A stretch of 64,000 nucleotides of DNA, taken from contig JAFAAN010000159.1 of the NCBI GenBank assembly GCA_023426545.1, positions 12,170-76,169 on the forward strand, given 5' to 3'. This stretch comes from Pseudomonadota bacterium. GTDB taxonomy: Bacteria; Myxococcota; Myxococcia; Myxococcales; Myxococcaceae. Positions 26,163 to 34,716 of this stretch are shown piece by piece. Position 1 is the stretch's first letter, and each line of letters starts with the position of its first letter. The notes below the pieces were generated by a model that was given only the letters and a program-made list of their open reading frames with translations, was not told the origin of the DNA and did not search any database. Position numbers and translations under genes: made by a program.

Positions 26163-26564
26163 TCAGTGCCGGTGCTTCTGCCCGCGCTTCGCCTTCACGG
26201 GGCGCGCCTGCTTCGCCATGCCGCGTCTGGCGGCCGCGGACTGTCCCGGGACGGACTTGCGCCCCGTCTGCTTGTTCGCGGCCGCAGGGGAGACCGCCTT
26301 GGCGGGCGACGCGCGCCGACGCGTGGGCACCTTCGGGGGCGTGCCACTCTCGATGACCCCGCGGGCCGCCCTGGCGGTGCGCCGAGTCCGGGAGGGAGAC
26401 GCGGCGCGGCCGCGCGCCTTCTTGCCTCGAATCATCGACTGGAGGGAGACCACCCCGTGCGCCGTCAGCAACGCGGTGCCCAGCAGGACCTTCGCTCCGC
26501 GCGTGCCGGCCTGGACGGCCACCTCCTTCACCCTGTCCATCAGCCCTTGCTTGGGAATCGCCAT
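26163..26564 (-). CDS. Small basic Lys/Arg/Ala-rich hypothetical protein
   Basis: The 133-residue protein starts MAIPKQGLMDRVKEVAVQAG behind GAGG at 6 bp. It has one mildly hydrophobic stretch (AKVLLGTALLTAHGVVSL, about 22-40) followed by a strongly basic, low-complexity tail (GKKARGRAASPSRTRRTA..., PVKAKRGQKHRH). The composition suggests nucleic acid or polyanion binding, or a membrane-associated basic protein; no family recognised. Its stop abuts the 84-bp repeat array. Confidence 0.65.
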   Translation of the reverse strand: MAIPKQGLMDRVKEVAVQAGTRGAKVLLGTALLTAHGVVSLQSMIRGKKARGRAASPSRTRRTARAARGVIESGTPPKVPTRRRASPAKAVSPAAANKQTGRKSVPGQSAAARRGMAKQARPVKAKRGQKHRH

Positions 26565-26743
26565 GGCGCGCCTCTTCTCTCTTCGGCTGAGCTTCGATGC
26601 CGCCAAAGGTAGTCACGGGCGCACGCGCGTGAAGCACCCTCCGCCAGTTGCTGTCGTCCGTTCCAAGGTGGGCGGGAATGTGTGAAGTCGGGAAACTGGG
26701 CTAGAGTCCGGCGCACTGTCCCATTTTCTCCCCGGAGCAAGAC

Positions 26744-27208
26744 ATGTCCCAGGACACCGCTGGAAAGCCGAAGCGCGGCCTGAAGCGACCCATCGAGGTC
26801 GTTCGCGCCGAGCTGCTCAACGACCCGGAGACGAAGAAGATCGCCGAAGCCGTGAGCATGAAGCTCGAGGACTACGTGGAGCTGGTCCTCAAGTACGCCC
26901 AGGACAAGGACAAGGAAGCCGAGGTCGCCGTCATCTCGGACGAGGAGCTGCGCCGCAACGGCTTCAACCCGCTCTCCGCCGAGGAGGCCGCCAACATCCT
27001 CATCAAGGGCATGAAGGGGGAGCTGCCCGGCTCACCGCCCGACTTCGAGGCCTCCAAGTTCACCCACGACAAGCCCTCCACGGCTGGCAAGCCGTCCCTC
27101 ACCACGCCCGAGGGCGCCGCCCCCATCGTCGGTCCGCAAGATCCGGCGGCCCGCCAGGATCTGATGGATCAGCTCAAGAAGGGCGGCAGCGGCGGTAACC
27201 GCTCGTAA
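26744..27208 (+). CDS. Conserved-looking hypothetical protein
   Basis: The 154-residue protein is rich in charged residues. An N-terminal helical part (GLKRPIEVVRAELLNDPETKKIAEAVSMKLEDYVELVLKYAQDK, about 12-56) is followed by EEAANILIKGMKGELPG and a disordered Pro/Gly tail ending GGSGGNRS. No signal or membrane segment. The helical block is compatible with an adaptor or regulatory role, but no family is recognised. GGAG sits 6 bp before the ATG. About 150 bp upstream of another small gene. Confidence 0.75.
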   Translation: MSQDTAGKPKRGLKRPIEVVRAELLNDPETKKIAEAVSMKLEDYVELVLKYAQDKDKEAEVAVISDEELRRNGFNPLSAEEAANILIKGMKGELPGSPPDFEASKFTHDKPSTAGKPSLTTPEGAAPIVGPQDPAARQDLMDQLKKGGSGGNRS

Positions 27209-27276
27209 CCCCTCGTCCTCGAGGGAAATACCGCGAAGAAAATCCGACGGAAATCAGGAGGAAACAATTCCTCTCC

Positions 27277-27336
27277 ATGTCCGACAATCCCCTTGAGTTT
27301 TTCTTCCGGCACAAATCACAGCTTTCCACAAATTAA
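27277..27336 (+). other. Possible 19-codon leader reading frame
   Basis: A short frame MSDNPLEFFFRHKSQLSTN lies 20 bp before the next start. AGGAGGAA, 13 bp upstream, is also one arm of an imperfect inverted repeat (GAGGAA-acaa-TTCCTC). It may be a leader peptide or chance. The region is AT-rich compared with its surroundings. Confidence 0.25.
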
Positions 27337-27355
27337 GAATTCGAGGAGTACGACC

Positions 27356-27787
27356 ATGGGCGGCCCGCTGAAGGCGATCACGAACACGATTGGCAAAGTC
27401 GCGAGCACGGTCAGCAAGATCGCTGGCGGCATCGCGAACATCGGCGGCAAGGCCATGGAGTTCCTCCAGAAGCCGCTGAGCTCCCTGGTGAGCCCCATCG
27501 CGAAGCTCATCGGCGACAAGGTCGGCAAGCTGCCGCTGGTGGGCAAGTTCCTCGGCCCCATCGCGGAGAACCTCGTGAAGCAGGGCGCCTCGTCGTTCCT
27601 GGGTGAGGCCTCGCTGGGTAGCATGGGCTTCCTGTCCAAGATCGCCCCCAAGGTGCAGGACATCACCAACATCGCCACGTCCGTGAAGACGGCGGCGGAC
27701 AAGGTTGGCGCGTTCGCGAACAACCCGCTGGGCCTCCAGAACTTCCAGAACATCATCGCGCAGAACCACGCCCGCTTCGTGGAGTGA
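27356..27787 (+). CDS. Small amphipathic Gly/Lys/Ala-rich hypothetical protein
   Basis: The 143-residue protein starts MGGPLKAITNTIGKVASTVSKIAGG behind GAGGAG. The chain is a series of short amphipathic stretches with regular Gly, Lys and Ile/Val/Leu (IGGKAMEFLQKPLSSLVSPIAKLIGDKVGKLPLVGKFLG), reminiscent of membrane-active or secreted helical proteins. It has no signal peptide and only one or two acidic patches. No family recognised. It could be a bacteriocin-like or structural protein; this rests only on composition. Confidence 0.65.
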   Translation: MGGPLKAITNTIGKVASTVSKIAGGIANIGGKAMEFLQKPLSSLVSPIAKLIGDKVGKLPLVGKFLGPIAENLVKQGASSFLGEASLGSMGFLSKIAPKVQDITNIATSVKTAADKVGAFANNPLGLQNFQNIIAQNHARFVE

Positions 27788-27792
27788 TGTGC

Positions 27793-27809
27793 CGCGCCCT
27801 CCGGGCGCG
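27793..27809 (+). terminator. Short GC hairpin after the amphipathic protein gene
   Basis: CGCGCCC (27793-27799) and GGGCGCG (27803-27809) pair around TCC, 6 bp after the stop codon. A second inverted pair, GGGCCGG/CCGGCCC followed by TTCGGCTTTG, lies about 30-65 bp further on. No clean U-tract. Confidence 0.45.
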
Positions 27810-27894
27810 CCCATGCAGGAAGCCCAGGGGCCGGTCTCCCGTGAAGCAACGGGGCCGGCCCTTCGGCTTTGCGGGGAAGCCACCGCGGACGTCC

Positions 27895-28554
27895 TCAGTG
27901 CCCCGTCGCCGCCAGGCGCCGCGTGTCGCGCAGGAGCCGCTCGGTGGAGTCGCTGTCCGCGCTGTCGTAGTAGCCGCGAATCTGCCCCGCGTCGTCCACG
28001 AGCACGAAGTGCGTCCCGTGGAAGATGGAGAGCAGATCGTCCTCCGGCGCGCCGGCCTCACGGCCCATGCTGATCTTGAAGCCCTGGACGATGGTCTCCT
28101 TGAGCTGCTCGTAGTCGCCGGTGAGGAAGCTCCAGCGGGAGAAGTCCGCGCCGTGGCGCTCGCCGTACTCCGCGAGCCGCTCCGGGGTGTCGTACTTCGG
28201 ATCCACGGAGAACGACACCAACTGGAGCCCGGCGCCGAAGGACGTGGTGGCGTCCTGCACGCCCACCATCTTCCGGGTGAAGGCCGGGCAGATGGTGGGG
28301 CAGCGCGTGAAGATGAAGTTGGCCACGTAGGGCCGGCCCCGGAGCTGCGCGCTGCCGAAAGGCGTCCCGTCATGGCGGGTGAAGGAGAAGTCCGGCAGCG
28401 CGCCCAGCTGGGGCAGCGGGGTGCTCCGGGCACGCAGCAGCGTGGTCCCCGATACGGTGGCGACACCAATCGCGGCCACGGCGACACCCGCCCAGAAGCC
28501 AGGGCGCTGCGTGAGACGGGCCCGAGGGGCCGGAAGAGCGGATTCAGCGGACAT
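27895..28554 (-). CDS. SCO1/SenC-family copper/thioredoxin-fold protein
   Basis: The 219-residue protein has an N-terminal transmembrane anchor (GFWAGVAVAAIGVATVSGTTLL, about 18-40) and a thioredoxin-like domain facing the periplasm. The copper-binding set is complete: TRCPTICP (C-x3-C, about 90) and the distal His in GTHFVLVDDAGQIRGYYD (about 180). SCO proteins deliver copper to, or reduce, the CuA site of cytochrome oxidase. No oxidase gene is adjacent. The start at MSAESALPAP is preferred; a longer frame upstream lacks a good ribosome site. Confidence 0.92.
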   Translation of the reverse strand: MSAESALPAPRARLTQRPGFWAGVAVAAIGVATVSGTTLLRARSTPLPQLGALPDFSFTRHDGTPFGSAQLRGRPYVANFIFTRCPTICPAFTRKMVGVQDATTSFGAGLQLVSFSVDPKYDTPERLAEYGERHGADFSRWSFLTGDYEQLKETIVQGFKISMGREAGAPEDDLLSIFHGTHFVLVDDAGQIRGYYDSADSDSTERLLRDTRRLAATGH

Positions 28555-28795
28555 GCACCCCGAGCTAACGGAACCCGCGAGGTCGCACAAGCGCGGTCCG
28601 TTTCCGCGCTCCACGCCTGCTACTCGGGGGAGAAAGTCACGAGTCTGTAACGACCCAACCCTCCGTCACAATTTCGTGAATTCAGTGGTTTTGGATAAGT
28701 TTGCGCATAAATAACTGGTCTGGCGGGGAAACTTCCTCTCAGTCGTTACGAAAATGTGGGTACGCCTCCTCTCTGTTTTCAGGAGTCTTTCCCCC

Positions 28796-29743
28796 GTGAA
28801 GACCTACTCCGTTCGACGTGGCGATACCCTCAGCGCGCTGGCCCAGCGCTTCAACACCACCGTGTCGTCGCTGGCCAAGAGCAACGGCATCTCCAACCCG
28901 GACCTCATCTACGCGGGGCAGACGCTCCGCATCACGGACGGCTTCGACGCGCCTCGCGGGGCCGGTGGCTCCTACACCATCCAGTCGGGCGACACGCTGA
29001 CCGGCATCGCGGGCCGATACGGCACCACGGTGGACGCGCTGGCGAAGGCCAACAACATCTCCAACCCGGACCTCATCTACGCGGGCAATCGCCTCACCAT
29101 CCCTGGTGGTGGCGGCGGTGGTGGCGGTGGCGGTGGTGTCTCGTCCCCGTCCCGGCCCGCCGCGCCGGACCAGCCCTCCGTGGGCGGCGTGGGCGCGCCG
29201 AAGCCGCCCACCGGTGGCTCCGCGGGCGTCACGGTGCAGCAGCTCCGGGCGGTGATGCCCAACCTGTCGCAGGCGAAGGCGGAGCAGTACCTGCCCCACC
29301 TGAACCGGGCGATGGCCGAGGCGAACATCACCACGCCCCAGCGCAAGGCGGCCTTCATTGCGCAGCTCGCCCACGAGAGCGGCCAGCTCCGCTACATGGA
29401 GGAGATTGCCTCCGGCGCCGCCTACGAGGGTCGCCGGGACCTGGGCAACACCCAGCCGGGCGATGGCACGCGCTACAAGGGCCGTGGCCCCATCCAGCTC
29501 ACGGGCCGCGCCAACTACCGCGCCGCGGGCCAGGCGCTGGGCATCGACCTGGAGGGCAACCCCCAGCGCGCGAAGGACCCGGACGTCGCCTTCCGCATCG
29601 CCGGCTGGTACTGGTCGACGCGCAACCTCAACACCTACGCGGACGCGGGCAACTTCCGCGAGGTCACCCGCCGCATCAACGGCGGCTACAACGGCATGGC
29701 GGACCGCGAGATGTACTATCGCCGCGCGCTGAGCGTGTTCTGA
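28796..29743 (+). CDS. LysM(x2)-GH19 chitinase/muramidase-like enzyme
   Basis: The 315-residue protein has two LysM modules (about 1-47 and 57-104: YSVRRGDTLSALAQRF, YTIQSGDTLTGIAGRYG, each closing NPDLIYAG), a run of 11 glycines, and a GH19 catalytic domain (about 140-315). The catalytic Glu is in AQLAHESGQLRYMEE, and GRGPIQLTGRANYR follows. It should cut chitin or peptidoglycan glycans. The GTG at 28796 is chosen because AGGAG lies 10 bp upstream; an ATG at 28754 has none. No signal peptide with either start, which is odd for a wall-active enzyme. Confidence 0.9.
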   Translation: MKTYSVRRGDTLSALAQRFNTTVSSLAKSNGISNPDLIYAGQTLRITDGFDAPRGAGGSYTIQSGDTLTGIAGRYGTTVDALAKANNISNPDLIYAGNRLTIPGGGGGGGGGGGVSSPSRPAAPDQPSVGGVGAPKPPTGGSAGVTVQQLRAVMPNLSQAKAEQYLPHLNRAMAEANITTPQRKAAFIAQLAHESGQLRYMEEIASGAAYEGRRDLGNTQPGDGTRYKGRGPIQLTGRANYRAAGQALGIDLEGNPQRAKDPDVAFRIAGWYWSTRNLNTYADAGNFREVTRRINGGYNGMADREMYYRRALSVF

Positions 29744-29773
29744 GCCCGCGCCTCCCCGCCGGGGCGTGGTGAT

Positions 29774-29809
29774 ACGAGGACCGTGGGCCCGGGAGGCCAC
29801 GGTCCTCGT
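29774..29809 (+). terminator. Hairpin terminator after the GH19 gene
   Basis: ACGAGGACCGTGG (29774-29786) pairs perfectly with CCACGGTCCTCGT (29797-29809) around a 10-nt GC loop, about 30 bp after the stop. No U-tract follows, as is common in high-GC genomes. Confidence 0.65.
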
Positions 29810-29954
29810 CGCGTTATGGGGGCGCCATCCCATCCGGGAGATGCCGCGTCCGCCGTGAGCGACTTCGTACAGGGGTGTGTCCGGAGGTTCCCCTCGGAAG
29901 GGCCGTGGTGCGCTGGCTGCATCGCCGGGGCCGTTCCCTTCCGGAGCGCGCCTC

Positions 29955-31424
29955 ATGTCTCGTATCGATTCGTCCGGCAGTTCCTCGCTTCCCATCGAAA
30001 CCACCCCGGAGTCCGGGCCACCGCCGGCCAGTACGTCCGGCGCGGCGCCGCCCCGCGCGCCGGCGCCCGCCGTGGCCCGCAACGAGGTGCGCGCCTTCGA
30101 CGGGCCCCCCGCGCGGCCGTCCGACGCGCGGGCGCGGACCTCCACCTCCACGCCGCCGGACGCGGGCCCGTCCCTGTCCGCGGGTGCGCTGGCCGTTCTC
30201 GGAGGTCCGCTGCGTCAGCCAGCGTCGCCGGAGGTGCCCGCGGAGGTGCTCGAAGACGTCCGCTCCCGCCTGAAACAGTGGAGGGTGGGCGCGGAGGACG
30301 TGAGGGCGGTGCACGTCTCGCTGGGGGCGTTGCCACCGGGGACGTACAGGGCGGCGCTGGAGCACCTGCAGCGCGATGGCCTCCTGGGCGAATACGTGAA
30401 GGCACAGGACGCGGGCTCGCGGCGCGCCTTCCTGGAGCAGGCGGAGTCGAAGGGCATGCTCCAGCGCGGCAAGGGGGAGGTGGGCCCGATGGACCCCCTG
30501 GGCTACCCGCCCGTGCCGGACTTCTTCGTCAACGACAAGCGGCTGCCCCAGGCGATGCGGGACGCGGTGAACGCACACGCCATCGACGTGGGCGCGGGTT
30601 TCTACAAGGCTCACACCGAGTACCTCGACCGGTATGCCCGCGCCGTGGACCAGGCCCAGAGCGTTCGGGAGTTGGGGGCCCTGGGCCCGCCGCGCGCCGC
30701 CCACCTGCCCGAGTCCCTGCTGGGGCTCGAATGGAAGGACCCCGCGCGGAAGGACTACGAGGCCGCGTGGAAGGCGGGCATCGGCCGGCCCCGGTCGCTC
30801 AACCTCGCCATGCAGCACGTGAGTGCCCGGGAGCGGGAGCTCTCCGGGGCGCGCGCCGCGGGCTCGGTGCGGCTCCACGGCAAGGTGGGCATCGGAAATG
30901 ACAGCGGCCAGTGGAGCGCGAAGGCGTCGCTGGACACGCGCGGCCAGCGGGAGCTGAAGGGAGAGGTCGGGGTCACCGTGCGCGACGGTCCCGTGTCGGT
31001 CGAGACGTCACGCGACACGGCGGGCGGGAAGGAGGTGAGCGCCAAGTTGAACCTGGGGCCCGTGGAGCTCAGCGTCGACTCGGCCGGAGAGCAGCGCGTC
31101 GCGGTGGGCATCGGCCAGATGTTCCAGGTGCATGCATCGCTGAACCCGAAGAAGGCGGAGCTCGGGGGCGGCGTCTCCGCGAAGCTGACCGCGGACGGGG
31201 ACCAGGCCGGCCTCGAGGCCGGCTTCTCCATGAAGGGGCTGACGGCGGAGCGCGCGCGGCAGGCCGTTGCCCGCGGGCATCGCGGCGTCTTCCAGCCTCC
31301 CGCCGAGCTCGAGTCCGGGACGGCCTGGGACGCGCTGCCCAAGGCGGCGCGGGCGGCCTATTCGAAGGAAGGGTGGAGTCGCGAGACGTGGACGCAGGCC
31401 CTGCCGCGCGGCGTGCCGCGCTGA
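29955..31424 (+). CDS. Large hypothetical protein with disordered N-terminus and beta-rich core
   Basis: The 489-residue protein starts MSRIDSSGSSS behind GGAG. Residues 1-90 are Ser/Pro/Ala-rich and look disordered. The middle (about 95-310) is helical (LEDVRSRLKQWRVGAEDVRAVH, FFVNDKRLPQAMRDAVNAHAID). Residues about 320-440 form repeated alternating strands (GSVRLHGKVGIGND, QWSAKASLDTRG, LKGEVGVTVRDG, KEVSAKLNLGPVELSVDS). No signal peptide or membrane helix. The layout is reminiscent of exported myxobacterial proteins with disordered leaders, but no family is recognised. It follows the GH19 gene after a terminator. Confidence 0.75.
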   Translation: MSRIDSSGSSSLPIETTPESGPPPASTSGAAPPRAPAPAVARNEVRAFDGPPARPSDARARTSTSTPPDAGPSLSAGALAVLGGPLRQPASPEVPAEVLEDVRSRLKQWRVGAEDVRAVHVSLGALPPGTYRAALEHLQRDGLLGEYVKAQDAGSRRAFLEQAESKGMLQRGKGEVGPMDPLGYPPVPDFFVNDKRLPQAMRDAVNAHAIDVGAGFYKAHTEYLDRYARAVDQAQSVRELGALGPPRAAHLPESLLGLEWKDPARKDYEAAWKAGIGRPRSLNLAMQHVSARERELSGARAAGSVRLHGKVGIGNDSGQWSAKASLDTRGQRELKGEVGVTVRDGPVSVETSRDTAGGKEVSAKLNLGPVELSVDSAGEQRVAVGIGQMFQVHASLNPKKAELGGGVSAKLTADGDQAGLEAGFSMKGLTAERARQAVARGHRGVFQPPAELESGTAWDALPKAARAAYSKEGWSRETWTQALPRGVPR

Positions 31425-31438
31425 AGGCAGGACTTCGC

Positions 31439-32212
31439 TCAGGGCGCGGTGTCTGGCGGGGGCCGCTCCGCCTTCGGGTGCATCAGGTATGCGGACAGCA
31501 GGGGCATGTACCAGGGGAACACGAGCCACAGCAGCGGCCGCTCGTCCAAACCCGTCACCAGCACGGTGGCCACCAGCCAGATCAGCCCCTGGAGCCCCAT
31601 ACCCAGGGCCCCGAACCGCTGGAGCGAGGATGACTTCTTCCGGGCTCCCAGGATGGCCAGCACCGGCGGCGCGCTGGCGGCGAGCAGGGCTGGAAGCGCG
31701 ACGAAGCTCGACGTTCTGAGCGACACGATGCCGAGCAGGCTCAGCATCAGGAGCTGCAACAGCACGGTGATGACGGTGACCACGATGGCGGAGGTGGGGG
31801 CGTTGACGTCCGAGGCTCGCGCCTCCTTTTTCCTGCCCCGTCTTCCCCGCTCCTGGCGGGCGCGCTCCAGGGCGTCCGGTGGAACCTCCAGCGCGTACGG
31901 GTAGCCCAGCTCCAGCAGGGCCTCCACCGCGGCGGTGCGAACGGTGATGCCCGCGCTCCCCGTCTGCAGGCCGGCTTCGCCCGGCATCGTTATCAGCGAC
32001 AGGAGGAAGTCCGCCCGGTCGCGCGGCGCCTCGTCCCCGCCCGGAGGCTGGTCGATGGCCGCCAGGAGCGCATCCACCTCCGCGGGAATGACGCCGGGCG
32101 AGGCCATGGCCGCTCGCAGCTCGGCCAGCGGGAGCGCTGCCGCCGGGGGGGCCAGGGCTTCCGGGTGGGAATCCGTCGCGACGGAGGGAGGCCGGACGAG
32201 GGTGGAGGTCAT
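31439..32212 (-). CDS. Hypothetical multi-pass membrane protein
   Basis: The 257-residue protein has a cytoplasmic-looking first half (Pro/Ala-rich, then helical ALPLAELRAAMASPGVIPAEVDALLAAID) and a basic patch ERGRRGRKKEAR near 130. Four hydrophobic helices follow (SAIVVTVITVLLQLLMLSLLGIV, FVALPALLAASAPPVLAILG, LGMGLQGLIWLVATVLV, LLWLVFPWYMPLLSAYLM). It ends AERPPPDTAP. Function unknown. It converges on the preceding gene with 14 bp between stops. Confidence 0.7.
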   Translation of the reverse strand: MTSTLVRPPSVATDSHPEALAPPAAALPLAELRAAMASPGVIPAEVDALLAAIDQPPGGDEAPRDRADFLLSLITMPGEAGLQTGSAGITVRTAAVEALLELGYPYALEVPPDALERARQERGRRGRKKEARASDVNAPTSAIVVTVITVLLQLLMLSLLGIVSLRTSSFVALPALLAASAPPVLAILGARKKSSSLQRFGALGMGLQGLIWLVATVLVTGLDERPLLWLVFPWYMPLLSAYLMHPKAERPPPDTAP

Positions 32213-32365
32213 GGGCGGAGGCTGTGGATGCTACCACCGGGCCGCGCCGCGGGGGCCTGGAGCGATTGTCCGGGGAGCGAGGGGCCGGGCGCTCCAGGGG
32301 GCCGCGCCGCCGGGTCATGTGCACCCTTCCCAGCAGGGACTCTTTCAGCAGGAGCGAGGCAGCGC

Positions 32366-32791
32366 ATGGCGATGGAGCGAGCGCAACGGTTCGTGGAGGC
32401 ACTGGCGAAGCTGGAATCGAGCGGGGACATGGAGCCGCTCGTCGCCCTCTTCAGTGACGACGCCCAGGTGAGCAACGTGGCCTCACGGCAGGTCTTCTCC
32501 GGCAGGGAGGGGGCCCGGCGGTTCTGGCGCGAGTACAAGGGGACCCTTCAGCGCGTGAAGTCCACCTTCCGGAACATGATTGAAGCCGGCTCGCGCGTCG
32601 CGCTCGAGTGGGAGACGCAGGGCACCGCCCACAACGGCGCGGCGGTGGCCTACGAGGGCGTGTCCATCCTCGAATGGGACGGCGACTGCATCCGCCGCTT
32701 CTACGCGTATTTCGATCCACACGCGCTCGGCATGGAGCTGACCCAGGGCACCGCGCCGCGCTCGGAAGTCCCCGCCACCACCCCCGCGTGA
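32366..32791 (+). CDS. SnoaL/NTF2-like protein
   Basis: The 141-residue protein has the NTF2-like cone-fold pattern: an early helix (AQRFVEALAKLESSGDMEPLVALFSDDAQVSN), FSGREGARRFWREYKGTL, VALEWETQGTAHNGAAVAYEGVSILEWDGDCIRRFYAYFDP. Proteins of this type are small enzymes or binding proteins; the substrate is not predictable. GAGG lies 6 bp before the ATG. A second member of this fold is encoded at 60462. Confidence 0.8.
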   Translation: MAMERAQRFVEALAKLESSGDMEPLVALFSDDAQVSNVASRQVFSGREGARRFWREYKGTLQRVKSTFRNMIEAGSRVALEWETQGTAHNGAAVAYEGVSILEWDGDCIRRFYAYFDPHALGMELTQGTAPRSEVPATTPA

Positions 32792-33231
32792 GGCGTGCGG
32801 CCGCCCGGCGGCGTGATGCGACAACCCCCGGCCCCTGCGTGCAGGTGGACGCGCGCTAGCGGCGTGGCAGCGTATGGCCCGGGCGCAGGGCCGCTGGCGC
32901 GGACGTCAGCCGCCTGCCCTCCGTGGCCGTTGCCCGACAGAGGGCCATGACCTTCAGGCACCTCCCGATTCGTCACACCGGACGCTACCGTCAGCCGCCG
33001 CGTCCCCGAAAAGAGAGGTCCGTCCGGACTCGGGGAGGCACAGGAAATTTTGCCGGGGCGTGACTTTCAGGTCGGCGCCGCTCGACGCGGTGCGTTTCCG
33101 GGAAGTCCTGGACACGGTAGCGTTCGCGAGGTCCTCGGAGAGGGTGGTTGGACATGGTGCGGCGGAGGACTCGACCTTGGATGACCGGTCCTGACCCGGC
33201 AGTCTGCTTTGCGTCTACACGGAACAACCCG
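32792..33231. other. Intergenic region upstream of the redox operon
   Basis: About 440 bp with no supported gene. An AT-richer patch (aggaaattttgcc, about 33041-33055) lies about 180 bp before the b561-like gene and may belong to its promoter. No clear hexamer pair is seen. Confidence 0.4.
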
Positions 33232-34101
33232 ATGACCCGCTTTGCTGCCTTCTTCGTCGTCCTGTCCCTGATTGCCGCACCCCACGCCGCCTGGGCCCAG
33301 CAGCGGCAGGCCGAGTCCGCGAAGAAGGCCCGGGTGGTGAAGGCCTCCTCGAAGTCCAAGAGCAAGGCCACCCCGAGCAAGGCGACGCGGACGTCATCGA
33401 AGCGCACGCCCGCGAAGAAGGCCACGTCCAGCCGGAAGAAGGCCGCGCCCGCGGTGGACTCGCGGAAGGCAGGCAAGCCGGAGGTCCAGTCCGTGCAGCC
33501 CATGATGCAGGTGGAGCCCGCAAGCCCGCTCTCGCTCACGGACGACGCGCCCACGGTGGGCAAGCCCGAGAAGTCGTCGGCGGGCGACGACTTGATGGAC
33601 TTCGACCTGCTGGAGCCCGCGGAGGCCGCGGCCGCCGCGCAGGTGGACCCGGAGCTGGAGAAGCGCATCGGCCGCCGCCGCACCATGCTGAAGCTGCACC
33701 AGGGCCTGGGCTTCGCCATGGCCGCCGGCCTGGTGGGGACCACGGTGGTGGGGCAGCTCCAGTTCCACGACTCGTTCCGCGGGGGCGGGGATGACCGCAA
33801 CCTGCTCGGTCTGCACCGGGGGCTCGCCATCGGCACCTCGGCGCTGTTCGCCACCGTGGGTCTGCTGGGCGTGCTGGCGCCGGAGCCCTTCGAGAAGGAG
33901 TTCCGGTGGGACACCATCACCGTCCACAAGATGTTCATGGCGCTCGCCACCGCCGGCATGGTGGCGCAAGTCATCCTCGGCATCATGGCCACGGACCGCT
34001 ATGGCCGCTTGTCGGAGACGGACTTCGCCACCGCTCACCAGGTCTCTGGCTTCGTCACGCTGGGGGCGGTGACCGCGGGTGTCATCACGCTGTTCTTCTG
34101 A
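33232..34101 (+). CDS. Four-helix, four-histidine b561-like membrane protein with signal peptide and Lys-rich linker
   Basis: The 289-residue protein has a signal peptide (MTRFAAFFVVLSLIAAPHAAWAQ), a Lys/Ser/Ala-rich linker (about 25-80), an acidic linker to about 140, and four transmembrane helices. Each helix begins with a His: LHQGLGFAMAAG (H156), LHRGLAIGTSALF (H195), VHKMFMALATAGMV (H232), AHQVSGFVTLGAV (H269). Even spacing of 37-39 residues fits haem ligation as in cytochrome b561-type proteins; this is inference. First gene of an operon with YceI and a double-Rieske protein, so membrane electron transfer is likely. Confidence 0.75.
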   Translation: MTRFAAFFVVLSLIAAPHAAWAQQRQAESAKKARVVKASSKSKSKATPSKATRTSSKRTPAKKATSSRKKAAPAVDSRKAGKPEVQSVQPMMQVEPASPLSLTDDAPTVGKPEKSSAGDDLMDFDLLEPAEAAAAAQVDPELEKRIGRRRTMLKLHQGLGFAMAAGLVGTTVVGQLQFHDSFRGGGDDRNLLGLHRGLAIGTSALFATVGLLGVLAPEPFEKEFRWDTITVHKMFMALATAGMVAQVILGIMATDRYGRLSETDFATAHQVSGFVTLGAVTAGVITLFF

Positions 34102-34137
34102 AGCGCCTGCCTTTGTCGTGGTTTCCTGGAGGTTGAC

Positions 34138-34716
34138 GTGATTGCTCGACGAATCGCCCTGATCGCCACCCTGGTGCTCGCGCTGCCCGCAGTCGCGCAG
34201 TCGCAGGCCCGCACGTATACCGTGAGGAAGGACTCCAGCTCGCTCACCTACAAGCTGAAGCACAAGCTGCACGAGGTGGTGGGCAAGGCGCCGCCCAGCG
34301 ATGGCAAGGCCCGCCTGCTGCCGGATGGCACCCTTCAGGTGGCGGTGCGCGCCAACGTGAAGGACTTCGACTCGGGCAACGCCAACCGCGACGCCCACAT
34401 GCTGGAGACCACGGACGCGGCGAAGTACCCCATCATCGACTTCAAGGGCGTGGCCACCGGCGTGAAGCCGCCCAGCAGCTTCCCGGGGAAGGTGCCGGTG
34501 AAGGTGAAGGGCCAGCTCACCTTCCACGGCGTGAAGAAGACCGTGGAGATTCCGATGACGGTGCTGTTCAAGTCGGAGAAGGAGGCGGTGGCCGAAGGCA
34601 CCTTCGACATCAGCCTGGATGCATACAACGTCGACCGGCCGTCGCTGCTGATGGTGAAGGTGGATGACGTCCTGGTGCTGGAGCCCAAGCTGGTGTTCGA
34701 GGTGGAGGGTACGTGA
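34138..34716 (+). CDS. YceI-family periplasmic lipocalin-like protein
   Basis: The 192-residue protein starts at GTG with GGAGG 5 bp upstream. A signal peptide ends about AVAQSQA. The YceI pattern is complete: VRKDSSSLTYKLKHKLHEVVGK, VKDFDSGNANRDAHMLETTDAAKYPIIDFKG, KGQLTFHGVKKTVEIPM, ISLDAYNVDRPSLLMVKVDD. YceI proteins bind isoprenoid chains such as ubiquinone in a beta-barrel. Placed between the b561-like and Rieske genes, it could carry or bind a quinone for them. The stop overlaps the next start. Confidence 0.9.
   Translation: MIARRIALIATLVLALPAVAQSQARTYTVRKDSSSLTYKLKHKLHEVVGKAPPSDGKARLLPDGTLQVAVRANVKDFDSGNANRDAHMLETTDAAKYPIIDFKGVATGVKPPSSFPGKVPVKVKGQLTFHGVKKTVEIPMTVLFKSEKEAVAEGTFDISLDAYNVDRPSLLMVKVDDVLVLEPKLVFEVEGT

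Noticed and set aside
28796..29743. GH19 enzyme as a prophage endolysin
   Set aside because: No holin, capsid, tail, integrase or attachment site is nearby, and the composition matches the chromosome.
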